Source: Semisulcospira habei
Taxonomy: Eukaryota; Mollusca; Gastropoda; Semisulcospiridae
Reading direction: 5' to 3'
NCBI GenBank assembly: GCA_036245525.1
Contig: BTPG01000003.1
Coordinates: forward strand, 185,702,933 to 185,766,932
DNA: 64,000 bases
Shown: positions 11,195-61,941 of the stretch, one piece after another
Layout of the letters: each line of letters starts with the position of its first letter
Numbering within the stretch: position 1 is the first letter of the stretch
The notes under the pieces: model-generated
The model's input: the letters and a program-made list of their open reading frames with translations, nothing else
The model's database searches: none
What the model was told of the DNA's origin: nothing
Position numbers and translations under genes: made by a program

Positions 11195-11558
11195 GTCAGT
11201 GTAGGTTGGCGCGGGGCAGTTTAGTTTCCTTGTGTTGGCGACAGGCGTGTGTGAGGACAATTTGCGTCTTTCCACGACTGGCAAGACTAAGTACAATAGC
11301 AAGGGGACAAATTTAAAAATTGGGTGAGTAGCAGGTGATCCGATAGGGAAAAGCAAAGGCGCCTGTCTGTTGATTTTATACAATGTTTCGGTTTCTTTCA
11401 GTATGTTACCCTCTCGCGAGCTTGATGTACCGAGAGTCAGTCTGATGGTTTACACGAAGAAACCGTAGGGCCTGATATTTCGTAACATTTGCTCCATAGT
11501 TGAATTGTCACTGTATGCGTAAGATTGCAAGTATGGGGTTCAAGACAGAAAGATAAGC

Positions 11559-11668
11559 CAGTACGCAAAGGTCCTCGGGCCGATGACTGCCGCAGTGAGC
11601 CCGCGCGCGGCTGTGCGCCGGGCCCACTGCGGCTGTCTTCGGCCCGAAGATCTTTTGCTACTGGGGGA
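11559..11668. mobile_element. Family E palindrome near the TMEM43 start
   Basis: It opens CAGTACGCAAAGGTCCTCGG and closes GATCTTTTGCTACTG. The very GC-rich core contains GCCCGCGCGCGGC. It ends about 230 bases before the TMEM43 start codon, so it may lie in the promoter or 5' UTR. Confidence 0.75.
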
Positions 11669-11897
11669 AGTGAGAGGTCAGTCGTTGGTTCGCATTGCCC
11701 CGGTCTCCCCGAAATGTGTATTTCATTTTTGTTAAGTGACGGTGAGAGTTAGTGTGCCCGGAAATTACGTCGGAACCTGGCGATGTAGCATCTTAACCTG
11801 TTGTGTCGGTTCCGGTTGACGGCAGATCGATCGGAAAAAAGTTTTCTGTTGGTTCTTCTTCTGCCTGAACGGATTTGAACTTTACAAGCGTTATTTA

Positions 11898-50206
<38,309 letters not shown>

Positions 50207-50241
50207 CTTTAAAAAAGCTTGTGGATGCTTTCATTTTTTTA

Positions 50242-51017
50242 AAGTCCCTTCTGTTTATAGAAGGGACTTTTTAGGACGGGTCGCAGTGGGGCGAATTTAA
50301 TAGCATGTCTATGATGTCAAAGGTGGGCAGGCCTAACCCTCTCACAATTGAAGTAACAAGATACAAATTACCTCATGTCTAGTTACGCTAACCTTGCTGA
50401 TGAACATACATTTGGCGCAAAGCTATATATGTATGTATGTGCGTATGTATGTATGTAAACAAGAGAATCTCCAATATTTATGTACACACAAGCTTAAAAC
50501 TTGGCGAAAATACTTTCTTAAAGGGGTGGCTGAGAGAGCCTCCGAACATATTGTAATTGAATGTCTCATTTAAGACATAAACAACCGTTTATTGGTAGTC
50601 GGTTGACCCAGATTAGAGTCCGCAATTTTTTTAATATTTACTTGAAATTTTGGATATAGCTAGTTTGGATTTGGATAGACATTTGGATGAGTTCGTTAGA
50701 CTGCTTTGTATCCTTTCAATTTCTTTAGTATAAATTAATTCTTTTCAGAAAAGAATTAAAACAGTAAAAAAACTTGACTTCTAGAGAAAGTCAGACAGTG
50801 GCGGTGACGTAAAAGAGGCAACTCCGTCACCTCGCAGACATTGACATAATACTCTAAATATGATGTTTTTCTCTGTAGTGCACGCTGAAGTCTCTCTCTC
50901 TCACACAGACATGAACGCATCTCCAAGAGGCATAGATCCTCAAACGCCCAGAGAGTGCATGAGGATCTATGTCTCTTGGAGATGTTTGGAGCGCGCGCGC
51001 ATGCACGCACTAACTCG

Positions 51018-51094
<77 letters not shown>

Positions 51095-51890
51095 CGTTGC
51101 GCTTTCAGAAGAGCAAGCAGGTGACCTGATATAGCTAGTTTGGAGAAAGACATTGGATGAGTTCTTTAGCCAGCTTTGTACCCTTCAACTTTTTCAGCAA
51201 AAATGTATTCTTTTTAGAAAAAAAATTTAAAAAGTAAAACCCTTGACATCTGGAGAAAGTCAAAAAGTGGCGGTGACGTAAAAGAAGCAACTCCGTCACC
51301 ATGCAGACATACTCTAAATATGATGTTATTCGCTCTCTCTCACTCGCTCTCTCTCACACACATTCGTGCATCTTCAAGAGGCATAGATCCTCATGTGCCC
51401 ACAGGGCAAATGAGCATCTATGCCTCTTGATATTTGGAGTGCGCCATGCACGCACGTACACATGCATACACACACACAAACACATCAACGCGCTTTCAGA
51501 AGAGCATACAGGTGTAATTAGTATAGCATGTAGCTAGGTAAAGTCAACCTGATTTCACGCAAATTATAGCAAGACTGAAATTTTACTGTGAAATTCTAGT
51601 TTTGTCACCATTTTTGCAAGTCTTGAAGCAAAAGTCAAATCACATTAAATATAAAATTACTTAAAAACAAAAAAATACGTCATGACAAATGACGTTTGAC
51701 AAACCAATGACACGTATGCACTGCGCGCGCCCCTTATAGAGTTCACCATGATGCATTGGCACATATGCAAAGCTTTTTCAAAAGGAGATATTTCAACATC
51801 GGAATCAAGTCAAAGACAAAAGGTAGAGACCCTTGACTGCGAAGACAGCTCTCATATAGAAGGGACTTTGTGGGTTATGGTTGATCCCAT
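50242..51890 (+). mobile_element. Family I element, near-full copy
   Basis: AGTCCCTTCTGTTTATAGAA at the left and ATATAGAAGGGACTTTGTGG at the right. It is colinear with 34852-36510, including both inner palindromes (about 50925-50985 and 51372-51430) and the CA tract. It starts 36 bases after the TMEM43 stop, so it probably supplies the 3' UTR and perhaps the polyadenylation site. Confidence 0.88.
51020..51092. repeat. (CA)n microsatellite
   Basis: Uninterrupted CA tract inside family I, at the position equivalent to 35641-35712. Confidence 0.97.
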
Positions 51891-52017
51891 CTTGTTTTTT
51901 CTTTTAGTTGTTTTCCAAATTCCATTTCTAAATGTCTTGGTTTTTTTTCATTCCAGAGATACTTGCATAATTATTTGAATTCAGGGGGGCATGTCTCTCC
52001 TTGTCACTGTGTACTAG

Positions 52018-52145
52018 GTCAGAGTTGCTAGAGATTGATCAAACATGATCATTCAAGGATAATACCTGAATTGCTTGGTGCCTTAAGCACCACACAGAGC
52101 AGTCACTGCCTTGAATTATGATTGTCACCTCGTTTCTTGTAGAAT
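52018..52145. mobile_element. Strongly decayed palindromic element
   Basis: GATCAAACATGATCATTCAAG and CCTTGAATTATGATTGTC are remnants of family A-like arms. Confidence 0.45.
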
Positions 52146-52241
52146 TTAACCTTTTCACTGTTGGTTGACTGTTTTTGTCATGATGATTCCTGCAGGAATC
52201 CTCCTGACCATAACAAATGCTACCATCAAATGAAGGGTTAA
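52146..52241. mobile_element. TTAA palindrome, family C
   Basis: TTAACCTTTTCACTGTTGG...CATCAAATGAAGGGTTAA, with the centre ATTCCTGCAGGAAT. Its right TTAA is shared with the next element. Confidence 0.8.
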
Positions 52242-52316
52242 CTCTTAAACTCTAGAACTAAATGACTTCCATTCGATGAAATGGAAGTCATTTAGTTCTG
52301 TCAGCTTAAGAGTTAA
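52238..52316. mobile_element. TTAA palindrome, family G
   Basis: TTAACTCTTAAACTCTAGAAC... mirrored to ...GCTTAAGAGTTAA, with the inner arm AACTAAATGACTTCCATT. Confidence 0.88.
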
Positions 52317-52564
52317 AGATTGATTTTGATGACTGCGCGTTGACAGAGTGGCATGTTTGTATTGTGGTGTTTTTATATGCTTCTGCACACATCCAGCTTG
52401 TACCCTATTACTTACAATGCAAAAATGCTGCAAATTTGTCATTCAAAAATTAATATTTTTCTGATGAAAAGTACTGTATCAGTCTTAATAGCTCAAGTCT
52501 TGTGCTTGATGTCTTGTGCATGATAAGTTTAACGTTCCCACTTCTAAGACACCTCAGTGAAATT

Positions 52565-52675
52565 AAAATGGATTTTGCCATGATAGTTCATGGGTAGTGC
52601 TGATTAGCTCAGCACTTGGGGAAAGTGCAAAGGTAATCTGGCACTACCCTTGAACAAATATGGCCAGCTGATTCC
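52565..52675. mobile_element. Decayed palindrome
   Basis: GCCATGATAGTTCATGGGTAG and CTGGCACTACCCTTGAAC are remnant arms. Confidence 0.55.
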
Positions 52676-52756
52676 ACACAGGGAGGCACACAGTTTTCGT
52701 GTTTGTCTCCCACAGTTGTGAAAGTTAAAGATTGTGCCATTAGGTATAAATGAGAT

Positions 52757-52972
52757 AACTAACCCTTTTAGCCCCAATGCACTACAGCAGATGGTGGATC
52801 GCCCATGACAACGCAAGGGTAGTGCCAGATTAGCTTGGCACCATCAGGTGCCAAGTTAATCTGGCACTACCCTTGAGTTATCATGGTTGCTCCATCTCCT
52901 GGAACTGGTACACAGTTGTCAAGTGACACCTCTAAAATTTGGGAAATGTGGCCTTGGGGTTAAATGAGTTAA
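52757..52972. mobile_element. Family A palindrome
   Basis: AACCCTTTTAGCCCCAATGC...GGGGTTAAATGAGTTAA, with arms around CTTGGCACCATCAGGTGCC. Confidence 0.85.
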
Positions 52973-53054
52973 ATGATTAGAAACATAATGCATTCTGATA
53001 CACGGCGTCATGTATTGGAATACAGCATGTCCTGAATGAGATTACTGGCTCCAA

Positions 53055-53260
53055 TTGAGGTGGCACGCCAAACATGTGCCTCCACCCTTACACAGTTCAA
53101 AGCAAAGTTAAAAACTTGCTTTTTCTCTCAGACTTTCGTGTAATCTCTAAGGTATTTCTGTACACACCCCCAGCAGACTGTGTGTGTGTGTGTGTGTTTG
53201 TTTGTCGTTTTCGCCTGCGCATTGAGTCATATTATGAATATGAGAAATGTGCCATGTAAG
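53055..53260 (+). pseudogene. Possible LINE C-terminal remnant
   Basis: TQFKAKLKTCFFSQTFV then a stop resembles the LxxFKxxLKTxLF end of LINE ORF2. A TG tract and an ATTATTTTATC tail follow. The evidence is weak because it is so short. Confidence 0.4.
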
Positions 53261-53459
53261 TACCATGTATTATTTTATCATTATTATTTCTGAGCCGTGA
53301 TATTTGATATCTATTATCTGCAGATTTTGCTGAAGAGTATATGGATCAGTGTTAAGATGTTCCAGGCGTTGAGGTGCACGAGAGGAGTGGGTCAAAGGGT
53401 AGTATGGCAGAATCTGTTTGGAACAACCAGTACCATTTTTTACAAAATTAAAAGTGGCC

Positions 53460-53673
53460 TCAACCCATTTAAGCCTGACTCCCTACAGCAGGAAATGGAA
53501 TAACCATGATAATTCAAGGGTAGTGCCAGAGTAGCTTGGCGCCTTGAGGCGCCAAGCTAATCTGGCACTACCTTTGAATTATCATGGTCAGTCCATCCCT
53601 TCCAACTAGTACATAGTCGTTAGGTAACACCTCCAAAATTTGGGAAATGCATCCTTGGGGTTAAGTGGTTTAA
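53460..53673. mobile_element. Family A palindrome
   Basis: CAACCCATTTAAGCCTGACTC...GGGGTTAAGTGGTTTAA. The stem centre is GGCGCCTTGAGGCGCC. Confidence 0.85.
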
Positions 53674-53727
53674 ATGAACCTTGCTTTCTCAAGAGAAGTC
53701 TTGAAAGGCAAAAAGCGTCACGTGTCA

Positions 53728-53774
53728 TTAAAGACCATCATTTAGATGGCTTTCAACACTATGATGGTCTTTAA
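53728..53774. mobile_element. TTAA palindrome, family H
   Basis: TTAAAGACCATCATTTAG... mirrored to ATGATGGTCTTTAA. Confidence 0.82.
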
Positions 53775-54023
53775 TTGATAAACGAGGTGATCTCTCTCAT
53801 AAGGGTGGTCACTCAGAATAGGTTCTACTGTATGATATTTATAGAAGTAGATATGTTGTTATAGATTGCTATGTTTATTGAATGTTACATTCAGCGTTCC
53901 AAAGTTTAAAAAGTCTTGTTGTTTTACTCAATTGTTAGAATTTTTAACGGCAGCATCTCTGGTATTACATATGGCTTTAAAACCCCAAAAAGCACGACAC
54001 CAAATCATTTCACCAATGATCGT

Positions 54024-54206
54024 TTAACTCATTCACGTATTTCCCAAATTTTGAAGGCGTCAGCAGGAGATGGGTCGACCATGATAATTCAAGGGTAGTG
54101 CCAGATTAGCTTGGCACCAACAGGCGCCAAGCTAATCTGGCACTACCCTTGAATTATCATGGTTGACCCATCTCCTGCTGTAGTGCGTCAGGGCTGAATG
54201 GGTTAA
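54024..54206. mobile_element. Family A palindrome
   Basis: TTAACTCATTCACGTATTTCC...GGGCTGAATGGGTTAA. The inner arms of about 60 bases are almost perfect. Confidence 0.9.
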
Positions 54207-54540
54207 TTGAACAGTGTGCAGTGAGAACATAGAATGTGAAGGTTAATGCAAATAAACTTACATTTTCTCAACAGTTTTCTCCTAAACTAATTTATTTTTA
54301 GATTTATTTGGTACATATCTGGTAGAGTTTAATTTTTTTCTCTGTGAAGAGTCGCAGTGTGCTTTTCATGTTAATAATGTATGATTATCTGTTGCTGATG
54401 ACTGTGATGTTTAGTGTCCTTTTTTGTCACATTAAGTATTGTTCCTTTTCTGTTGAGTAATATTGTTTAATGTTTGTCCTATACATCTGCCATTTTGCAC
54501 TCCGTCCTTTTTAACATGTTTGAGTGCACATAGGAATGTA

Positions 54541-55990
54541 TTAAAGAGGCACACCCAACCTTTTACTGGAATTCAGTATACATACTCACTTAGACAGTGA
54601 CCCCTCTATTGTCCCAACAAATGCTTTCCTTCGTTCGTTCAAAGTGAAAAAAGGCCCACAGGAGTCTTTTGTGGGATCCCTGAAAAGATTGCTTCTGATA
54701 GGCAATGGTAGCTGACGTCATAACTATTCTATATGACCTTAGCCCATCTGCATGATTATAACCAATCAGAGATAAGATGGCGGGTGAAACCAGCGAAGAA
54801 AAAAAGAAAGTATCATGGACTCGTGCCGACATTGACAGACTCGGAATTGAAGAGAAGAAAGAGGAAGAGAGACAAGATCCCCCTAAGTAGAATTGACATC
54901 GGACAAAGGGAATATGGACATGTGGCAATGCGTAAGACAAGAGCTTGACCACCCACCTGGAATTTGTTAGTTTCCTGCTGAATCAGTAAGTAATCTACGG
55001 TCTTTGTCGATCTTCCTATAGTTCTTCAGTAGAATTTATCTCTTACTGATTTCGCAAGATTTTATACCTGTTTTATCATATAGTTATGAACTAGTTCTAT
55101 TTTATGCTGCAGAGATCTGAACTAAACTACAGTGCGTGTCAAAGTTGCACATCGCTGGTCATAACATGTTTTTGTCTGTGCCGGCTCTCAGTCACTCGAT
55201 TCAGAGAGGTAGTGTTCCTGTTGTGAGAGTGCATTTGTCATTTCCAAAGATGCTTTACGTAGACCTCAACTATGTGAGAGATATGAAATTGATTGCAGTA
55301 CAGAAAGTGTAGACCTCGACTATGTGTGAGATGTGAAATTGATTGTTGTGCAGAAAGTGGGTATAAATACCAACTTTCTGTTTCAATTATGGAAGATGGT
55401 GCGTGTTTCCGAGGGGTAAAGGATCAAAGGTCAAACTAGGTACTGTGGACTCGCTTTGTGAGCGCCACATGCATGCCCTCGGTGGACTACGCACAATCGT
55501 TACTAGTAAGTACTAGCAGGTCGAGCAGAATCCGCATTGTGATTTTGACAGCATAGCGAGTTTGGAAGGTTATTCTACTTTCTCATGAAAAATTACGTCA
55601 AAGGGATGGCGGAGAACATCAGTACACATGTACACTGACGTGTGTACATCACACTGGTGACCTCGTGACCTGCAGTATTGTGATACACTGAAAGTCAGCT
55701 GGGTTTTGCCTTGTGACGTAAGCTTATAAATATGCACATTAATTCAAAATGAGGCCTATGCAGACAATAAAACCATGACTCGGGTACAAAAACAATACAC
55801 CCTCCAAACAATGAATTTCAACATTTGCCATTGTATTTACATCATAAAGCTCTAAGATACAGTGTAGTGTACAAAGGACCCATACACATACTGTCAACAG
55901 TATCTGTTGCAGACAGTTTTCTGACTGTGTTGAGATGCTTGATCCTGGGGAATATAACTTTAAATTGTTTGCCATCTTTGGGAAAAAAAA
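54541..55990 (+). mobile_element. Long dispersed element, copy 1 of an inverted pair
   Basis: It starts TTAAAGAGGCACACCC and matches the reverse complement of 59625-60985 along most of its length. It contains a decayed coding fragment (54810-54950; LTDSELKRRKRKRDKIPLS in one frame) and non-coding sequence with CTGTCAACAGTATCTGTTGC. Its class is unknown. Confidence 0.75.
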
Positions 55991-56143
55991 GGGAGACCTG
56001 CTGGCGTTAGATATGTGATACAACCACAGGACGCAGGTAGAAGAGAATTAATTCTGAGTTTATTTTAGAGGCTAATGTCTGTGTTCTGTATTCTTCAAAG
56101 CCTGTGACTGTAAACATACTACCAGTGCTAATTGTTAGATTAC

Positions 56144-56355
56144 TTAACCCTTTTCATCCTGATGCACTACTGCTTCAAATTAATTTCAATATCATAGTTC
56201 AAGGGTGGTGTCAGAATAGCTTGGCGCCTGAGGCACCAAGCTATTCTGGCACCACTCTTGAATTAATATGGTTGATCTATCTCCTAAGCTGTAATGTAGC
56301 CTACATGTGACAATAAACAAATTAAAATTGATCAGCCTCAGGAGGTAATGGTTAA
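56144..56355. mobile_element. B-like TTAA palindrome
   Basis: TTAACCCTTTTCATCCTGATG...CAGGAGGTAATGGTTAA, with the stem around GGCGCCTGAGGCACC. Confidence 0.78.
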
Positions 56356-57550
56356 GAATATGATATAGGTATAATAGTATTCTGTAGTAGGTGAACATTG
56401 TGTTTGCACAATATTCGTACGCTTTAGAAATAATAATAATAATGCGGAGTGTTATATAACATTATTTAAATGTGTGTCCTTGCTTTTTTTTTTTTTTTTT
56501 TTTTCAGGCCTAATTAATTAGCCGGTTTTTACAAGTATTTTTCCAAGCTGCTCACCAAAATGATAAGTCCTGCGCATTTTGTGATCATTTTCTAAATATT
56601 ATTACAAGAGAACCAACTATGACAAGTTGGAAAAATCATTTACGATGCTCCATCAGTTATCTTAACTGATTATTGGGAATCCTTTGAGCATCTAGCCACT
56701 GGTATTGTAAGCAGTATCAGTGGCTGCACTAGGTGATTAATTGTTGCTATTATTAATTATTACAACATTTCATACCAGCATTGTTTATTATCATTTATCA
56801 AACTTGTGTTGTCTGCATGTTGTGATTGTTAGGTCCATATGTTCCATTTCTTGGTTTCACAGTTTGTTTGAAATAAATACTCTAAAATTATCAACGTGTG
56901 ATGTGACATTTTCAGGTTATTGTGCAGTGACCGTGTGAATGAGACAAATACCGGGATATATATGCCAGCAAGGGATTGACACACTTTATATATATATATA
57001 TATTCTTATGGTGTTACGGTGATACTGAGAATCTCACTCGAGTGGTTTTAAAATAAGGTTTTAAGACAGAGTGAAATTCTCTGTATCACATAAACACCGA
57101 TGTAAGAATCTATTTCTTACCTTTTTTTTTGCATAAATCCAATGTGAGTTGGTGTTTGGCCCACACCTAGTCGCAACACAGCCGCCATGTCTTTGCAAAG
57201 ATCTTGACATAATTTACTTGTTATGTGATGTCAATATTTTGGATGCCAGACATGTTCATACAAGATGACATAGAGCAATACGTGATGGCAAAACGCCAGT
57301 TGTCAATATGAAATGATGTCCATGCACATGAACTGAAAGTAGGTCAAATTTCAATATCGCGTATACCTGTACCTTTTTGTTTACCAGACTTAGTACAAGA
57401 CAATGTTGTGCATACTTGGCCATTCATGCAGCAGGGCTGTATACACGTGTGTGATACAGCTTTTCCGCTTAAGAGACAGGAAAGAAGGAGGTGTGTAAGA
57501 AATGTAGGTTTTGCAGTGTTCATATTCCACATGAAAATAAGCAGTTTAAT
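56356..57550. other. Intergenic, nothing recognised
   Basis: (AAT)n at about 56430, a T-run at 56488 and (AT)n at 56984-57001. No gene or family is identified. Confidence 0.5.
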
Positions 57551-57774
57551 TTAACCCTTATCATTCGGAATACATCAGTGTGTGCAATAAGTTTGACTAA
57601 AATAGTTCAAGGGTAGTGCCAGAATAGCTTGGTGCCTCTAGGCACCAAGCTATTCTGGCACCACCCTTGAACTAAAGCCGTTGGTCTATATCCTTATCTG
57701 TAAGCACTATAATGTAGCTTGCATATGGCAGTGCACAAATTTGAAGCTTTTAGCCTCAGTATGATGTGGGTTAA
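57551..57774. mobile_element. Family B palindrome, intact reference copy
   Basis: TTAACCCTTATCATTCGGAAT...TCAGTATGATGTGGGTTAA. The stem is AGCTTGGTGCCTCTAGGCACCAAGCT. The right flank GGTCTATATCCTTATCTG identifies family B. Confidence 0.9.
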
Positions 57775-58166
57775 ATGCTTATGAGTTATAACAATGGAGG
57801 CATTATTCCATGGCAAACTTTATTCAAACACAAATGAATTGAGCATTTGAAAACGTTTTGTTATTTACGAATTACAAATGACTGTACAAGGGAATGGTTT
57901 CTTGTAAAGAAACTAAGATACTGCAGAGCATTTAAAGCTGCTAACACCAAAAATACAACACACTATGCAAATTGATATATACATAATTAAATGGTTCGTC
58001 AGGAAATGTTATGAACACAGTATCTCTTCTCCAAATAGATCTTTTGAGCAGGACAAAACAGTTACATAAACATCACATAATCCAGCAGAACCTGTTGTGA
58101 AACAGCATCTTTTTTTGCAAGAAAAAAAACCCCAGTCTTAACAAGAAGTCTCAAAGGGCACCTGCC
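57775..58166. other. Intergenic, nothing recognised
   Basis: AT-rich sequence with no repeat family or coding signal. Confidence 0.5.
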
Positions 58167-58381
58167 GTAAAACCATTAAGCCCTGAGACACTACAGCAGG
58201 AAATTGATTGACCATGATAATTCAATGGTAGTGCCAGATTAGCATGGCACCTTCAGGCGCCAAGCTAATCTGGCACTACCCTTGAATTATCATGGTCGAT
58301 CCATCTTCTGCAACTCGTACACAGTCATTGAGTGACACCTCCAAAAGCTTGGAAGTGCAGCCTTGGCGTTCAATAGGTTAA
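58167..58381. mobile_element. Family A palindrome
   Basis: AACCATTAAGCCCTGAGACAC...GGCGTTCAATAGGTTAA. It shares its right TTAA with a family H element. Confidence 0.82.
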
Positions 58382-58428
58382 AGACCATCATTTAGGTGGT
58401 GTGCCCCCACCTAAATGGTGGTCTTTAA
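58378..58428. mobile_element. TTAA palindrome, family H
   Basis: TTAAAGACCATCATTTAGGTG... mirrored to CACCTAAATGGTGGTCTTTAA. Confidence 0.82.
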
Positions 58429-58620
58429 GGATGAGTGACCTCTCATAAAGGTGGTCGCTCAAAAGAAGTTCTCCTGTATAGTAATCAGTCTATAATCTGG
58501 CTCCTTCCATCTGCAACAGCCACAAATTCGCCTTAGCCCCCTGTAGCTGTATGTAGTACACACACTTATGTGAATTTATCTCAATCAAGATTTCTGCTCT
58601 TATATGGCAAAAACCAATAT

Positions 58621-58686
58621 TCCAGTTTTTAGAAAAGCGAGATTTTCATTGTTATACATTGAAAATCTAGCTTTTCTAAAAAATTA
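58621..58686. repeat. Palindrome plus nearby tandem duplication
   Basis: TTTTTAGAAAAGCGAGATTTTC is mirrored by GAAAATCTAGCTTTTCTAAAAA. Downstream, TACATTAGTTACTTTCCTACA is duplicated at 58736-58793. Confidence 0.7.
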
Positions 58687-59090
58687 ACAAACTGGTTTTA
58701 GCCCTGGAATGTACATAGAGGGTACATTCCAGTGTCTACATTAGTTACTTTCCTACACATTTCAGTGTATACATTAGTTACTTTCCTACATCTATACAGT
58801 TTACAAAGCTTACCCTGTTGTGCAAAATCGTAATTTTATTATTATCACAGACAAGGAAATGATATGTGATGCAACAAAATGATAAGTATGTGTTTGTGTT
58901 GGGGGTGTTGCAATGGTTGGGGTTATTGTTGCTTGGTGAATGGGGTAGGATCATTTGGTGGTTTGGCGGGTGGGGGAAGACTTAAAAGACACAAAAATAG
59001 CAAAATATGGAAAATCAAATTAATTCAAGTCGTCAGCAGCTTCACCATGTTATATGTGCTGGCCTGCGATTTTGGACATACAGCCTTGAG

Positions 59091-59240
59091 CCATAAGGTC
59101 AAGAATCACAAACATTTATGTAAGTTTGACAAATAAATCACACAGACTTTGTACTATGTAATACCAAAGGTCAAGAATCACAGACCAGCACATTTATGTA
59201 AGTTTGACAAATAAATCACATAGACTTTGTGCTGTGTGAT
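59091..59240. repeat. Two-copy tandem repeat (about 74 bp)
   Basis: AAGGTCAAGAATCACA...ACATTTATGTAAGTTTGAC...ACTTTGT recurs once in direct orientation. Confidence 0.8.
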
Positions 59241-59624
59241 ACCAAATGTACATGTATACAGAGTTCATGCATGAATCTGTGTGTAAACTACAATATCAAC
59301 GGCTTAAAAATCAAAGATACACGCATAACAATGTGATGGCCAATCATACTCCCATAATGCACTGTATAAACTTGCATTCTGGTGTATACTAGTGATGGAT
59401 GTAAAGATTTGGGCAAAAGGTGTGCATTAATACTTTCATGTAAATTGTAATTGCGCAACTATGCATATGAAACTTAGGGCACATACGTTATCTATAAAAA
59501 CAGAGAACTTTCATGACGTACAATGACAGCTGACTACTGAAACTTTTTGCTGATCTTGGATAAAAATTGCTATCTTCTACTGAAAATTCTTATCCATGAC
59601 TAAACAAAAGACACAGACTAAGTG

Positions 59625-60985
59625 CACTTTAAAGTTATTCTCCCCAGGATCAAGCATCTGAACACAGTCAGAAAACTGTCTGCAACAGATACTGCTGACA
59701 GTATTATGTATAGGTCCTTTGTGTACTAACTTAGAGCTTTATGATGTAAATACAATGCCAAATGTCAAAATTCATCATTTGGTGGGTGTGTTGTTTTTGT
59801 ACCCAAGAGCGCAAATTATCGTCTGCTTCGGCCTCGTTTTGAATTTGTGCATATTTACTAGCCTACGTCACAAGGCAGAACCCAGTCAATACTGCAGACG
59901 AGGTCATCGGTGGGCGTACACACGTGTCAGTGTTTTACATGCACTGATGTTCTCCGGCATCCCTTTGACATAATTTTCCATGAGAATGTAAAATAAACCT
60001 TCCATACTTACTAAAGCTGTCAAAATCAATGCGGGTTCCGCTTGACCTGCTACCCTGAGTAATGATCGTGCTGGGGGCGTGGCTTGTTCGACTCGGTCTC
60101 CGCGCCAAGCAACTGAGCCAGCGTCACGAAACAGAACAGTGGTATTTATACCCACTTTCTGCACTGCAATTTCACACGATCTCACACATCGAAGTCTACG
60201 TAACTGAAAGTATCTCTGGAAACGACAAATGCACCATCACAGCAGAAACACTACCTCTGTGAATCGAGTGAATGAGAGCGGCCCGCACAGTCAAAAATGT
60301 GTCACGACCAGCGATGTCAGTGCCGCAATTTTGACACACACCGTAGTTTTCAGATCCTTGCAGCATAAAATCTGATGAACTAGCTCGTAACTTTATGATA
60401 AAACAGGTTTAAAATCTTGCAAAATCAGTAAGAGATAAAATCTACTGAAGATCATGAATTCTGAAAATCACTGACTAGTGCTCGCGGAACTATAGGAAGA
60501 TCGACAAAGACCGTAGCCGGATTACTTACTGATTCACATATCAAGAAAGCGACAAATTCCGGATGGGTGGTCAAGCCAAGCTCTATATTCCCTTGTCCGA
60601 TGTCAATTCTACTTAGGGGTATCTTGTCTCTCTTTCTCTTTCTTCTCTTTAATTCTGAGTCTGTCATTGTCGGCCGGCGCAAGTCGACTGATACTTTCTT
60701 TTTTTCTTCGCTGGTTCATCCGCCATCTTGTCTCTGATTGGCTATAATTATGCAGATGACCTAAGGTCGTATAGAATAGTTATGATGTCAGCTACCATCG
60801 CATCTCAGAAGCAATCTTTTGACTTGGTCCAGCCACAAGATTCCTGTGACCTCTTTTCGCCTTGAACGGATAAAAGAAAGCATTTCGTGGAACAATATGG
60901 ATGGTCATTGTCTAAGTGGGTGTGTATACTGAATCCCAGTAAAAGCTTTTTGCAAACTGAAGCATTAAAAAAGGTCAGAACTGCC
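59625..60985 (-). mobile_element. Long dispersed element, copy 2 of an inverted pair
   Basis: On the minus strand it begins ATTTAAAGGGGCAGTTC and ends GAATAACTTTAAAGTGCAC. The coding remnant 60682-60452 reads MTDSELKRRKRKRDKIPLS then ELGLTTHPEFVAFLICES, a pattern (basic segment, then THPEFVAFL) seen in uncharacterised transposon-linked proteins of molluscs. The frame ends soon after. Confidence 0.75.
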
Positions 60986-61052
60986 CCTTTAAATCCATCA
61001 TAAAATAATTGTACGGTTAGTGGTTAGTAAATGTCTGCCTTGGTATTATTAG

Positions 61053-61273
61053 CATTACATCCTGAGGCTGATTTAAAAAAACAAATTTCTTGTTGTCCTA
61101 TTTGTTGTTTTGTTGTCCTACATTACAGATTTGGAGATAGATCAACCATTTTAGTACAAGGACTGTGCCAGAATAGCTTGGCACCCTAGGCTCCAAGCTA
61201 TTCTGGCACCACCCTTGAAGTATCATAGTCAAATTTATTTCAACCAGTAGTGTATCAGGATGACAAGGGTTAA
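61053..61273. mobile_element. B-like palindrome
   Basis: ATTACATCCTGAGG...TCAGGATGACAAGGGTTAA, with the stem AGCTTGGCACCCTAGGCTCCAAGCT. Confidence 0.75.
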
Positions 61274-61674
61274 TACAGTGTTTGCACTAGGCTTTTACAA
61301 CTGGTATTTTGTTTGTTTTGTACCTTGCAAACAATTGCCCATTGTGGAAATGGGACCTGATGACACAAGTAATGCCTGGTAAAATGAAGCAGGGGGAGGG
61401 GGGGGGGGGAGGGTGGTGGGTCTTTAAAAGACGGTAAAATATCAAGCATTGCCAGTTCAGGCAAACACTAATTTATCACAAGTTCAGATACAACACAGAC
61501 AAGTATATGGCTCCCAATGGATATCCAGTGATGAAAAGGTCCTCCGGCTGACGTCAATCTTATGGACCCTACACATCATTAGTGTGCGTACCATTCAGCT
61601 AGGGCTGATGCAGCCCCAAAGACATTGCCTTTACTGGGTGTTTTTTCACGAGCTTTTATTAATTCAGCGACACA

Positions 61675-61754
61675 TTAACTCATTCGAGATGTGCCACATC
61701 CAGATATGCTGTATAATCCATGTATCCAGAGGCGGCACGTCTCGAATGAGTTAA
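61675..61754. mobile_element. TTAA palindrome, family D
   Basis: TTAACTCATTCGAGATGTGCC... mirrored to GGCACGTCTCGAATGAGTTAA, with the inner ATATGCTGTATAATCCATGTAT loop. Confidence 0.85.
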
Positions 61755-61837
61755 TGCGAATGCAAATAGTGCCGTCAGACTTTATGGCTTCTATGTTTTG
61801 TGTGTGTGTTGAGGCTGACCTAAAATTAACATCCCAG

Positions 61838-61941
61838 CACGCAAAGTACCACTGGTCTGACATTGGCTGCAGTTGGCCTGTGCGCAGGTCAACAGCGGCC
61901 GATGTCAGTCCAGTGACTTGTTGCGTACTGGGATTACAGCT
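61838..61941. mobile_element. Family E palindrome
   Basis: CAGCACGCAAAGTACCACTGG... mirrored to CCAGTGACTTGTTGCGTACTGG, with the core around CTGTGCGCAGG. Confidence 0.75.
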
